From Streptomyces niveus (GTDB lineage Bacteria; Actinomycetota; Actinomycetes; Streptomycetales; Streptomycetaceae): a stretch of 64,000 nt of DNA. Each line of letters begins with the position of its first letter. Position 1 is the stretch's first letter. The stretch spans positions 5,456,001-5,520,000 of the forward strand of contig NZ_CP018047.1 of assembly GCF_002009175.1 (NCBI RefSeq), written 5' to 3'. This document shows, piece after piece, positions 41,332 through 49,867 of this stretch. The notes beneath the pieces are model-generated. The model was given only the letters and a program-made list of their open reading frames with translations. It was not told the origin of the DNA and made no database searches. The position numbers and the translations under genes were made by a program.

Positions 41332-43281
41332 TCACTCGTTGGAGTCGTACGTGATCCAGTGCGCAGGGACAAGAGCTTCTCCATTGCCGCGCCTCCACCG
41401 TGCCCGCACAGCACTACGGAAGGGTTCCTCGTCCAGATCGGCGTGCTCAAGAACGATGACCTGGAAGGCGCCAGCGAGGGACTCGATGCTCGCATGGATC
41501 GTCTCGTAGAGGTTGAGGAGCGTGGCGCGGGCGGATCCGAACCCGCCGCCGCGAGTCTCATCGGGGAATCCTGCCTGCGAAGGTTGATCAAGAATGAGAA
41601 AGCGCGGGACCGGGCTGCCGATCTCGTTGAACCACTCGTGCAGGCTCAGCATGGTCGCAATGTGGTAGCCCAGGTAGTTGTGTCCACTACCCATCTCCGA
41701 CATCTTGACGGGCCCCTGCCGAGTGTCGGCGATGAGAGTCAGCGCCCGAGGGTCCAGGCGGATGGGGTCATTATGGTGCTCCAGCTCCAAGGCAACGGCT
41801 TTAGCCTGGATCTTTTGATTGACGAGAGACAGATGGCTGCTGAGCAGGTCCTCCTGAGCGCTGTTGCCGAGCTGCTCTTCGAGCGAGGCGATCTCTATGG
41901 CGATCTCCTCCCTGCGGTCCTCTACCCGAACTTGGGCATGACGAGTCATTGTGTCCAGGAATAGACTGATCCGCCCCTGAACGACAGCTGTCCGGTGCTG
42001 CGGATCATCTTGGGCAGCTGCCCGCTGGCCAGCACTCAGAACCTCGATCTGCTCCTGATTGCGGGCGAGCGCTGACCGCAGATCCGCAAGGGCTGCTTCC
42101 TCTTCCACGATGCGCGCATTGATGTCCGGTGTCGCCTCTCCCATCGCGGACATCTCAGCATCCAGGCGCTCGAGGTCTCTCCGCATGACCCGGGCTACTT
42201 GCCCGGCCTCGGACGCGCGACTGCCACACACCGGGCAGAGCTCGTCCTGCGACGCCCTCTCCTGGTGAGCACGCCGCAGAAGGCCAAGGGTGGCGAGCCG
42301 AGCATGCTGCTCACGCACCTGGCCGAGGAAGTCGTCTTTCTCCTTAGCGATGGTCTTGAGGTTGGATATCCGTACGCGGGTACGGGAATAGGCCTGCCGT
42401 AGGTCGCGCCGCGCCACATTGAGAACGGACAGTGGGTCCTCGCCCGCAGGCGGGGCAGCCCCAGGGACGATCGCCTCCACGGCTTGGCGCAGTCGGTCGA
42501 CGATCTCGTTGTGCGACAGGAGGCGTCCGGCCGGGGCGGGGGCAAGCAGGTTCACTTCGAGCGCTTCCCCGTGCAACCCGGCCGCCGTCCCCGAGGCGTG
42601 CTCAAAGGGTCGGGCCGCGCTCAGGCGCTCCTGCTGTTCGGCCAGCTGGCGGCGTAGGAGCCTGAGTCGGTGTTCAAGCTGGGCACGTTCGGGATCTACG
42701 GTGCCGAGAAAGTAGGGGAGCATCGCTCGCAAGGCAGAGCGGTGGAAGTCGTCCATTTGTCCGTGAAAGAGAAGGTCCTGATTGGCGACCTCATTCTGCT
42801 CCTGCAGGCAGAAGAACAAGCCGTGCCGCACGGACGGGGAGAGCTGGCGAGGGCTGCGCGCCACGGGCAGTTGCACGGAGAGGTCGATGCTAGTGAACCG
42901 AGACAGGACCTTCTTGGCGATGTCCAGCGGCATGGAGAAGGTCAAGCTCGCGTAATCAGGTGGGGGTGCCCCAAGAGCCTGGGAGACGACACAGAAGGTG
43001 GTGTTGGTTGCCGCCTTACCGACGGGTGCTGGGCGGGCCACGAAAAGCTGCTCGTCTCCCTTGATGATGGTGAGTGCAAAGACATGGACGAAGTTGCGGA
43101 GTGCCGCTCCCCGGATGACGAAGTCGTCGCTGCCTAGGCAGTAGTCGACGATCGTCAGGATGGCGCTCTTTCCTCGCCTGGAGTCACCCGTGATGATGTT
43201 GAGCGAGCCTGCCTGAAAGGGCACCGTGCGCATCTCTCCATCCCGGTTGTAGATGGAGATGGCGCGGATCTGGAACGTCAA
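41332..43281 (-). CDS. ABC-3C system SMC-like ATPase (DUF3732 type)
   Basis: 649-aa ABC ATPase of the SMC/Rad50 kind. Walker A GDSRRGKS lies at about residues 32-39, followed by DYCLGSDDFVIRG. Long coiled coils surround a zinc-hook CPVCGS near residues 349-354. The ABC signature is EMGSGHNYLG (529-538), Walker B FLILDQPSQ (561-569) and the H-loop VLEHAD (about 613). DQPSQ and the C-terminus are characteristic of DUF3732. The start is TTG 43281, overlapping the upstream stop as TTGA, with AGGAG 7 nt before. It is the third gene of a coupled operon. Role inferred: the ATPase that senses or licenses the nuclease partner in a phage or plasmid conflict system. Confidence 0.85.
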   Translation of the reverse strand: MTFQIRAISIYNRDGEMRTVPFQAGSLNIITGDSRRGKSAILTIVDYCLGSDDFVIRGAALRNFVHVFALTIIKGDEQLFVARPAPVGKAATNTTFCVVSQALGAPPPDYASLTFSMPLDIAKKVLSRFTSIDLSVQLPVARSPRQLSPSVRHGLFFCLQEQNEVANQDLLFHGQMDDFHRSALRAMLPYFLGTVDPERAQLEHRLRLLRRQLAEQQERLSAARPFEHASGTAAGLHGEALEVNLLAPAPAGRLLSHNEIVDRLRQAVEAIVPGAAPPAGEDPLSVLNVARRDLRQAYSRTRVRISNLKTIAKEKDDFLGQVREQHARLATLGLLRRAHQERASQDELCPVCGSRASEAGQVARVMRRDLERLDAEMSAMGEATPDINARIVEEEAALADLRSALARNQEQIEVLSAGQRAAAQDDPQHRTAVVQGRISLFLDTMTRHAQVRVEDRREEIAIEIASLEEQLGNSAQEDLLSSHLSLVNQKIQAKAVALELEHHNDPIRLDPRALTLIADTRQGPVKMSEMGSGHNYLGYHIATMLSLHEWFNEIGSPVPRFLILDQPSQAGFPDETRGGGFGSARATLLNLYETIHASIESLAGAFQVIVLEHADLDEEPFRSAVRARWRRGNGEALVPAHWITYDSNE

Positions 43282-43769
43282 GGCCGGACTCCTAGCAAGG
43301 TCATGACGGTGCTTGTGCTGCCAGCACTTGGCAGCCAACGCCCCAGCAGCAGCGCGGCCTTCTGAACAGCAATGACGTCAGCGCTGCCGCCGGTGATCGC
43401 CTTCTTCATGGCTTTGTTGGGCACGTGGAGGTGTCCCTCTGCATCGCACGCCAAAGTGGAGGACTGCAGAGCCATCAGCAGTCCTGGGCGGACAACGTCC
43501 GCAATCGCCGTTGCGTTCAGGGCCATCGACGCTCGCACTGCCCGATGCTCCTGCACCCAGCGATGCAGTCCGCTCGCGGTCGAGCGCGGCAACGCAGTGC
43601 GGACCATCGGCTGCAGGGCCATAACCGCAGCGAGGGTCGCTATTGCGACAGGGCACGGCGTGCCGAACTCTGTTTGGTGGCCTTGCACCGCGCGGACCAC
43701 AGCCAATCCCGTGAAGCCAGGGTTGTACAGGGCGCGCTCATCGCGACTGAGGGCGTTGAAATCGGTCAT
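43278..43769 (-). CDS. ABC-3C system middle component
   Basis: 163-aa protein, mostly helical, beginning MTDFNALSRDERALYNPGFTG, the typical opening of ABC-three-component middle proteins (Tyr-Asn-Pro followed by a winged-helix-like region). GTPCPVAIATLAAVMALQP and RTALPRSTASGLHRWV follow. It overlaps the nuclease gene upstream by ATGA and the ATPase downstream by TTGA, so all three are translationally coupled. In this class the middle protein is thought to link ATPase and effector; assignment is by length, motif and position. Confidence 0.75.
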   Translation of the reverse strand: MTDFNALSRDERALYNPGFTGLAVVRAVQGHQTEFGTPCPVAIATLAAVMALQPMVRTALPRSTASGLHRWVQEHRAVRASMALNATAIADVVRPGLLMALQSSTLACDAEGHLHVPNKAMKKAITGGSADVIAVQKAALLLGRWLPSAGSTSTVMTLLGVRP

Positions 43770-44974
43770 ACAGACGTGGTCTCCGCAGGCTCCAGCACGG
43801 CCATGAGGCGAGCGACGAAGTCCATATGCCAGCCCACTTTGTAATCGTCGGCCAGGATGTGGAACGACCCCTTGGCAACGAACGGCTCATCACACTCAGG
43901 GCGAATACGTCGCTGAGCCTCGGTCATGGCCCACCGGTAGATTCTCGTGGCTTCGGCGATCTTCTCCGCTTCAGCTGCCTCGACGCCTAGAGTGTCAACC
44001 ATGTCGTCGAAGAGCTCTTCCCACTCCTCAACCAGGCGTCGCTCGTAGCGACTTAGCTCTCTGGGCAGCAGCAGGTTCTCGTTCAGCCAGCGCGAGCGTT
44101 GGGTGACAGCTCTCATGTAGTCGCGCACCGCGCGGTTCACGCGCCGTGTTCCCAGCTCAATGAGCTCGAGCTGCCGCACGAAGGGCTGGCCGGAGTACTT
44201 GGCAAGGTCGGCTTCCATCTCAGCGATGTCTTCGTCGATGGGCAGGTTCGCCCGTCCGAACTGGTTGCGCAGATCGGAAAAGACTGCATCAAAGTCCAGA
44301 CCGGTGATCGCATCCAAGCTGCCGGCGCGCAGTTGCTGGATGCTGCGCCGGAAGAACCACCCCTCCAGTCGGACAAGGAACGATGTGGCGTGCTCACGTC
44401 CCACGGCCGTGGTCGCCGACTGCCGCAGTTTCTGCTCGACAGCTTCTACGTCGGGGGCGTTGCCGATAACTTGAATCTTGGACACCATACGAACCAGCTG
44501 GGGCGGCTTCAGCAGATCGAACGCCGCGAACGCCTTCGCTAAGGACTCACTCTTGGAGGTCCGGCGCGTAGTCTTCAGCGCTTCCAGGGCACTACGTTCG
44601 TCGCGTAGCCGGGAATCAGCTGGCTGCAGCATGCTGCCCACGGACCCATCAGGCAGTTCCGCAGTGGTGAGCAGGATGAGATCGGTCTGGTCGAGGTCGA
44701 GTTGCCCACCGTGGATCGCGTGAGCCCAGATGCGCAGGGTCTTCCACAAGTCTGTACTTGCGTTTGTCATCTTCGTGCCAGGGGCACGGTGCTTGAGCTG
44801 GTAGTAGGTCCGTCCGTCTCGGCGGACCTCCTCGATGTCGTCGCCCGCCTCTATCGCCAACGCCCAGTCAAGATTTCCGAGACGGCTCACGCATAGATGG
44901 AGAGCCTCACGTAACTGGTACACGTAGCCGAGGGCCGAGGCCGACGCCTCGAAATCAGGTTCCCGCTCAGCCAT
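43766..44974 (-). CDS. ABC-3C system effector with restriction-endonuclease-like N-terminus
   Basis: 402-aa first gene of the operon. Residues 14-62 read ALGYVYQLREALHLCVSRLG...LAIEAGDDIEEV...YYQLKH. The pattern Tyr-Gln, E42, D45/D46 and Q59-x-K61 matches the DUF4297/Cap4-like dsDNA nuclease fold (PD-(D/E)xK superfamily, QxK variant). The C-terminal 250 residues are helical and charged, ending WHMDFVARLMAVLEPAETTSV, and are typical of the shared C-terminal region of ABC-3C effectors. Predicted outcome is DNA cleavage when activated. Intact, with all catalytic-looking residues. Confidence 0.8.
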   Translation of the reverse strand: MAEREPDFEASASALGYVYQLREALHLCVSRLGNLDWALAIEAGDDIEEVRRDGRTYYQLKHRAPGTKMTNASTDLWKTLRIWAHAIHGGQLDLDQTDLILLTTAELPDGSVGSMLQPADSRLRDERSALEALKTTRRTSKSESLAKAFAAFDLLKPPQLVRMVSKIQVIGNAPDVEAVEQKLRQSATTAVGREHATSFLVRLEGWFFRRSIQQLRAGSLDAITGLDFDAVFSDLRNQFGRANLPIDEDIAEMEADLAKYSGQPFVRQLELIELGTRRVNRAVRDYMRAVTQRSRWLNENLLLPRELSRYERRLVEEWEELFDDMVDTLGVEAAEAEKIAEATRIYRWAMTEAQRRIRPECDEPFVAKGSFHILADDYKVGWHMDFVARLMAVLEPAETTSV

Positions 44975-45364
44975 GCCTAACCCCCTGCAGGCCCGGACTC
45001 ACCGTGAGTGACCCGATCTTGCCACGTATAGTCCATGGCTGACACCCCCTACACCAGACAACGTGCGCGCGGAACAGAGGTTGCGAAACCACCTCCTGAC
45101 AAGGTGCCCGACCCGATGCGGTGAGTGGCTAACAACCGGAGAACAGACCGCGGGGCGTCCCGCGCCTGCTCTGAGCTCCGGCAACGCCATGGGAACTGAC
45201 CACATGGAGCAAGCGGTCAGACTGGTGCCGCGAGCGGCTAGACAGCCCCAACCGACCGCCTGCGACGGCCCCAAGCCATGACCGCACCGGCTTCATCTCT
45301 GTCGCTCACGCTCGGGGCGCACGGCTCCCCTACAGCCTGAAGCGGGCTGCGCACCACTCACTCC
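44975..45364 (+). other. Gene-free region upstream of the ABC-3C operon
   Basis: About 390 bp with no convincing gene on either strand. It must hold the promoter of the minus-strand ABC-3C operon; no clear box or operator was identified. The left target duplication of the IS701-type transposon begins at 45365. Confidence 0.4.
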
Positions 45365-45392
45365 TTAGTACTCCAGCTGTAGATCGTGATCT

Positions 45393-46711
45393 TCATGTCT
45401 GAGTTGCGGCTTGTCGCTGGTAGTGACTGGTACGTGATCGGGCTTGATGGCGTCGTCGCCACGCGGACCAGCTGAGGCGGTGGGCCACGCTGGACAGCGG
45501 CTGGATGACGAGGGTGATGAACAGGTGCTGGATCTCGTTGCAGGTCAGCGGAATGAGGTCGTCGGAGGCGGGGCGGGTGTGTTCGTCGGCGCGGCGGCGG
45601 CGAGGAAGGCGTGGGCGAGCATGGCGAGGGTGACCCAGCGGGCCCAAGAGGGGTAGCGGCGGAGCTGGTGCTCGTCCAAACCGGCCAGCCCCTTTTCGGT
45701 CTGGAACGTCTCCTCCACCCGCCACCGTGATCCGGCGACCCTAACCAGGGTGGTGAGTGGGACCGGCTTGGTGGAGTGGCAGTGGTAGTAGGCGAGTTCA
45801 CCGGTGCGGCGGTTGCGGCGGATCAGCCGCTGCCGGTGGCCGGGGCCGGGCTCGGCCAGGTCGATGACGGCCCAGTCGTAGAAACGGTTGCCTTTGGCTC
45901 CCGTGCCTGCTAACAGCTTCTGCCAGGCCCGCTTCGGTATCTTCGCCGCGAGCGTGTCGGCACGGAACTTGCCTGCTTTGGTCGTGACTTCGGACGAGCG
46001 GGCCACCGCGAGGACATACCCCAGGCCGCGTTCCGCCAGGGCGGACCGCAGTTTCGGGTTGCCGCCGTAGACCTCGTCGCCGGCGACCCAGTCGACGTGG
46101 TGTCCGGCGTCAAGGAACCGTTCGATCATCGTGCGGGCCAACTCGGGCTTGGTCGCGAAAACGATGTCCTCGCCGAGCCCCGCTTCCCGGCAGCGGGCGG
46201 GGTCGCAGGTCCAGGAACGCGGGACGTACAGTTCCCGGTCGACCGCCGCATGGCCTCGGGCACCTGCGTAGACGAGGTAGACGGCAACCTGGGAGTTCTC
46301 GATCCGCCCGGCCGTGCCGGTGTACTGCCGCTGGACACCGACGGTGTGGGTGCCTTTCTTCACATCGCCGGTCTCGTCGACGACCAGCACCGCCTCCTGG
46401 GCGTGCAGGTGCCCGACGACGTACTCGCGGACATCGTCACGGACTGCGTCGGCATCCCAGGAGGCCCGGCACAGCAGAGGCTGCATGCCGTGCGGATTGG
46501 CTTCCCCGGCCCACTCCGCGATCGTCCAGCAGTTCTTGCGCGGCAGGTCCGACAGCAACCCGAGTACCAACCGCTCGGCCCGTTTCCGTGGTTCGACCCG
46601 AGTGAACCGGCCTGCGATCCGTCCCATCAGCTCAGAGAACGCAGCGCGCCAACGCTCCCCCTCGGGCGGGAGACCATGGCGGGGTGCTCCCGCCCAAGGG
46701 GAATGACTCAC
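45393..46711 (-). pseudogene. IS701 family transposase, frameshifted near the C-terminus
   Basis: DDE transposase. The N-terminal part (RFTRVEPRKRAERLVLGLLS, KNCWTIAEWAGEANPHGMQ, LVVDETGDVKKGTHTVGVQ) and the middle (DWVAGDEVYGG, VEETFQTEKGLAGLDEHQLR) are typical of IS701. The open frame from GTG 46711 ends at 45545 in aberrant TNTPAPPPTTSFR. The natural C-terminus (DEHTRPASDDLIPLTCNEIQ ... AWRRRHQARSRTSHYQRQ) continues in another frame to 45393. A one-base change in the GCC-rich run near 45590-45610 is the simplest cause. Its start overlaps the SDR stop (GTGA). Confidence 0.85.
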
Positions 46712-47481
46712 AGCCCGGCACCTCCCGTCGCGTCGATGACCCGGCCTGTCACCCAGCGCGCGTCGTTGGAGGCGAGGAAGGCCACGATGTCGGCCACGTC
46801 TTCCGGCTGTCCGACCCGGCCAAGGGCGGCCAGGGATGCCGCATGTGCCTCGGCCTGCGGATTGCCTCGAAGCCAGGCCGCGTTGAAATCCGTATCGACG
46901 ATCCCGGAGGCCACCGAGTTGGCCGTGATGCCCCGCGGGCCCAGCTCCTTGGCGAGGTTGCGGGTGAAGGTGTCCAGTGCTCCCTTGGTGGCGCCGTAGG
47001 CGATGATCTCCGGCATGGCCAGGTGTGCCGCACCGCTGGAGATGTTGATGACCCGGCCCCCCTCACGCAGACGCGACAGCCCCTGCTGCACGATGAAGAA
47101 CGGTGCACGTACGTTCACGGCGAAGACCTCGTCGAAGCCGTCCTCGGTCAACGAGGCCAGCGCCGCGCTGCGTCCTATGCCAGCGTTGTTGACGATGATG
47201 TCGAGCTTCCCGTCGGGCGCGTGGTCTTTGCCCGCGGCGTCGAAGGCGGCCCAGAGGCGCCTCGCGTCGCCGTGCCGTCCCAGCTCCGCGCGCAGCGCGA
47301 AGGCCAGCCCTCCGTTCTTCCGGATGCGCTCGACGGTCTCGCTGGCCGCCGTCTCGTCGCGGGCGTAGGCGACGCCGACGGCGGCGCCGTCCCGGGCGAG
47401 TCGTTCCGCGATGGCCCGGCCGATGCCTCGGCTGCTGCCCGTGGCCAGCGCAACCTTGCCCTCAAGTGCTCCTGTTGTCAT
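46708..47481 (-). CDS. SDR family NAD(P)-dependent oxidoreductase (transposon cargo)
   Basis: 257-aa classical short-chain dehydrogenase. The Rossmann motif VALATGSSRGIGRAIAERL is at residues 9-27, NNAG at about residue 90, and the catalytic Ser (INISSGAAH) and YxxxK (AYGATKGAL) are in place. The end VTGRVIDATGGAGL is typical of FabG-like enzymes. ATG 47481 is chosen because GGAGAGG lies upstream. The stop overlaps the transposase GTG. Divergent from a TetR gene with operators between, so expression is probably ligand-controlled. Substrate unknown. Confidence 0.92.
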   Translation of the reverse strand: MTTGALEGKVALATGSSRGIGRAIAERLARDGAAVGVAYARDETAASETVERIRKNGGLAFALRAELGRHGDARRLWAAFDAAGKDHAPDGKLDIIVNNAGIGRSAALASLTEDGFDEVFAVNVRAPFFIVQQGLSRLREGGRVINISSGAAHLAMPEIIAYGATKGALDTFTRNLAKELGPRGITANSVASGIVDTDFNAAWLRGNPQAEAHAASLAALGRVGQPEDVADIVAFLASNDARWVTGRVIDATGGAGL

Positions 47482-47502
47482 GGCTATTGACCGCCTCTCC
47501 AT

Positions 47503-47524
47503 TTCTTGAGTGATCACTCAAGAA
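47503..47524. promoter_or_regulatory. TetR operator 1 (perfect 22-bp palindrome)
   Basis: Perfect inverted repeat with half-site TTCTTGAGTGA just upstream of the SDR start on the minus strand. It shares the half-site TTCTTGAG with operator 2. Confidence 0.8.
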
Positions 47525-47539
47525 TGAACGTAGCACACG

Positions 47540-47561
47540 TTCTTGAGCGATCGCTCTAGAA
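47540..47561. promoter_or_regulatory. TetR operator 2 (imperfect 22-bp palindrome)
   Basis: Half-sites TTCTTGAG and CTCTAGAA around central CGATCG, one symmetric mismatch. It lies 8 bp before the TetR start and 37 bp centre-to-centre from operator 1, suggesting autoregulation plus SDR control. Confidence 0.75.
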
Positions 47562-47569
47562 TCAAGGGC

Positions 47570-48187
47570 ATGAGCGGATCAGGTGTGAAGCGAGGACGGC
47601 CGCCGGCGTTCGACCGCACGACGGCCCTGGCAGCAGCAACCCGACTGTTCTGGGAGCACGGCTACGAGGCCACCTCCATCGGCGAGCTGACCCGGGCAAT
47701 GGATATCAAGCCTGGCAGCCTGTACGGGGCGTTCGGAGACAAGAAATCCTTGTTCAAAGAGGTCGTCCACGCCTACGGACGCTCTCCCGTCGGTGCGTTC
47801 ATCGGTACCGCCCTGGAAGAGGAGCTCACAGCCCGCGGCGCGTTCCGCCGTATCCTTCGCGAGGCGGCCGCCGTCTACGCCGACCCCTCCCACCCGGCCG
47901 GCTGTCTGACCATCAGCGCCGCCACCAACGTCACCGTCCAGGACGCCGAGGTCGCGACATTCCTGAGCGACCTCCGCAACACGAACCTGGCCGCTTTCGA
48001 AACACGCCTGAAGACCGCGCAGCAGCAAGGCGAACTATCCGCCGCAGCCAACCCTCGCGCTCTGGCCGCTTACTTTGCCGCGATCATCCAGGGCATGTCA
48101 CAGCGGGCCCGCGACGGCGCCACGACGACAGAGCTCACCGAAACCGCAGAACTGGCACTGGCCGCCTGGCCCCAAACGCAAGGCTGA
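47570..48187 (+). CDS. TetR/AcrR family transcriptional regulator (transposon cargo)
   Basis: 205-aa repressor-type protein. The N-terminal helix-turn-helix reads FDRTTALAAATRLFWEHGYEATSIGELTRAMDIKPGSLYGAFGDKKSLF. The ligand domain resembles AcrR-type regulators that detect small redox-active or aromatic molecules (PAGCLTISAATNVT). ATG 47570 has AAGGG before it. Divergent from the SDR gene, with two near-identical palindromes in between. Likely represses both itself and the SDR-transposase operon. Confidence 0.9.
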   Translation: MSGSGVKRGRPPAFDRTTALAAATRLFWEHGYEATSIGELTRAMDIKPGSLYGAFGDKKSLFKEVVHAYGRSPVGAFIGTALEEELTARGAFRRILREAAAVYADPSHPAGCLTISAATNVTVQDAEVATFLSDLRNTNLAAFETRLKTAQQQGELSAAANPRALAAYFAAIIQGMSQRARDGATTTELTETAELALAAWPQTQG

Positions 48188-48350
48188 TCGCCGCCCGGCA
48201 AGATCACGATCTACAGCTGGAGTATTAGCCTCGCGCTTTCACGAGGTGGGCTGTCCAAGAGTTGATCAGAAACACGGAAAGTGCCCTTGACCTGCAACGA
48301 TAGGACTTGCTGAGGGTCCTGTTGGCTGCAAGGAAAAGAGCACTTTCCAG

Positions 48351-49400
48351 GTGAGAGAGGCTATCGCGTCGGACCCACGTGTCCGTGTCCAGGGAGACGG
48401 ACGGCAGGTGGTCTCGCAGGCCGGTGCGGTCCTGCTGCTGGAGACGGTCCGCAAGACGGGCCTTGACCAGGCGATATCCGCAGCTCTGGCTCCCTGGCGC
48501 AAACGGCGGGCCGTCCTTGATCCTGGCAAGATCCTCCTGGGCGTCGCCATGGCGGTCGCACTGGGCGGGGACTGCCTCGCGGACATCGCCATGCTGCGGT
48601 TGTGAGCTGGCCGTCTTCGGCCCGGTAGCCTCTGACCCGACTGTCTCCCGCCTGATCGACGCCCTCGCCGCATCCGGCGAGAAAGCCCTGCAGACCGTCC
48701 GGTCCATACGCCTCGAAGTCCGTCATCGTGCCTGGTCGTTGGCCGGTGAGAACGCTCCGGACGTCGACGGTCAGGTCACCGTCGACCTCGACGGCGTCCT
48801 CGTGATCGCCCACTCCGACAAGCAGGACGTGGCGGCGACCTGGAAGAAGACCTACGGGCATCACCCGCTGACGGCCTTCGTCGACCACGGACCGGGCGGA
48901 ACCGGAGAGCCCGTCGCCGCTCTCCTCAGACCGGGAAACGCGGGCTCCAACACCGAGCTCACCGGCACGCTCATGGACGGTTGGCCCAAGGGCATGCGGA
49001 TCACGTGCTTCGAGACCAACACCACCGGCCGGCCGATCGCCGAGCTCGAGCTGCGTCACCGGCTCTGGGCACGGGCCGAGGACCGGATCCGGGCCGCCCG
49101 GGCTACCGGCCTGCGTAACCTGCCCCTGCACGACACCGCCCAGAACCGGGTCTGGATGGAGATCGTCCAGATCGCGCTCGAGCTGCTGGTCTGGATGCCC
49201 ATGCTTGCCCTGACCGGCCGGGCGAGGCTCTGGGAACCGCGCCGCTTGCGGTTCCGCCTGTTCTCCGCAGCTGGCCAGCTCGTCACCACCGGGCGGCGCA
49301 GGATTCTCCGCCTCGCCCGGCACTGGCCCTGGACCGGCGAGATCACCGCTGCCCTTGAACGGCTCGCGCTCCTGCCCGACCCCCGGCTGACCAGCAACCC
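48351..49400 (+). pseudogene. IS1380 family transposase pseudogene
   Basis: Starts VREAIASDPRVRV after an inverted GGAAAGTGC/GCACTTTCC leader. A frameshift occurs near 48600 (MLRL-stop, continuing CELAVFGPVASDPTVSRLIDAL in another frame). The first catalytic Asp region is present (VTVDLDGVLVIAHSDK, GHHPLTAFVDHG). After RPGNAGSNTELTGTL the sequence jumps to GWPKGMRITCFETNTTGRP; the ~100 residues holding the second catalytic Asp (usually RTDGAGGTHEF-like) are deleted. Ends LERLALLPDPRL. Inactive. Confidence 0.8.
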
Positions 49401-49506
49401 GCCCTCCCTGCGACAGCATCACCCGCCCTGGGGAGTGGAACCCGGCGCCCACCCGACGCGACAGCCGGGCCACCGGCCTGCCCGGCATCAGCTCCGGAAA
49501 GCAAAA

Positions 49507-49533
49507 GGGTCCACCGACTCCGTCGGCGGACCC
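49507..49533 (+). terminator. Hairpin at IS1380 remnant end
   Basis: Arms GGGTCC-A-CCGAC and GTCGG-C-GGACCC form a stem with a short loop shortly before the right candidate terminal repeat. Confidence 0.45.
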
Positions 49534-49574
49534 TCGAGAAAGATCGAGTCTGCCCGCTCGGAGAAGGGGGTTGG

Positions 49575-49603
49575 TACTGGTGGGCTCTGGTATTCAACTG
49601 TCG
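49575..49603 (+). repeat. Direct repeat R1 (29 bp)
   Basis: Begins TACTGGTGGGCTCTGGTATT. It matches R2 at 52237-52265 at 26 of 29 positions in the same orientation. Both copies sit at junctions of unrelated sequence, as element ends do. Identity unknown. Confidence 0.6.
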
Positions 49604-49867
49604 CGAGTTCGCCAGGGATTCCATCCGGATCGTGACGATGCGTAATCGCGAACGACGTCCGGTTTCAGGGCCGGTTGGTCTCCTTCACCGACCACTGCCA
49701 GGACCGTCGAGCAGCGGACAGGGTGCCCGCAGCGCCTCCCTGCGGCCGCACCATCGGCGGCGGAGGCTCCCGCACCCGGTGACGTACGTCCGTGAACGCC
49801 CCCCACGACGTGTTGCCCTGCGATCATTGATCCATCTTTGAGTGAGCGACACGAATTGAGGAGCACC

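Larger units (their letters stand above)
45369..48224. mobile_element. IS701-type transposon carrying SDR and TetR cargo
   Basis: A complete 2856-bp element. Perfect 25-bp terminal inverted repeats (45369-45393 and 48200-48224; outer end TACTCCAGCTG) are flanked by a 4-bp direct repeat TTAG (45365-45368 and 48225-48228), fitting the YTAR target preference of the IS701 family. Inside are a frameshifted transposase, an SDR oxidoreductase translationally coupled to it, and a divergent TetR regulator with twin operators. Perfect ends and duplications indicate a recent insertion. Simple IS701 elements are about 1.4 kb, so the extra 1.4 kb is cargo. Confidence 0.9.
48230..49548 (+). mobile_element. 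Degenerate IS1380-type element
   Basis: Candidate terminal repeats of 17 bp (48230-48246 CTCGCGCTTTCACGAGG and complement-like 49532-49548), with about three mismatches, enclose a broken IS1380 transposase. The IS701-type transposon sits immediately to the left. Ends are tentative. Confidence 0.55.

Noticed and set aside
41247..41964. Plus-strand frames opposite the ABC ATPase
   Set aside because: Antisense to intact ATPase motifs (Walker B, signature).
45369..49548. Composite transposon made of the IS701-type and IS1380 elements together
   Set aside because: The IS701-type ends and TTAG duplications close exactly around the first element; the IS1380 remnant has its own, different ends.
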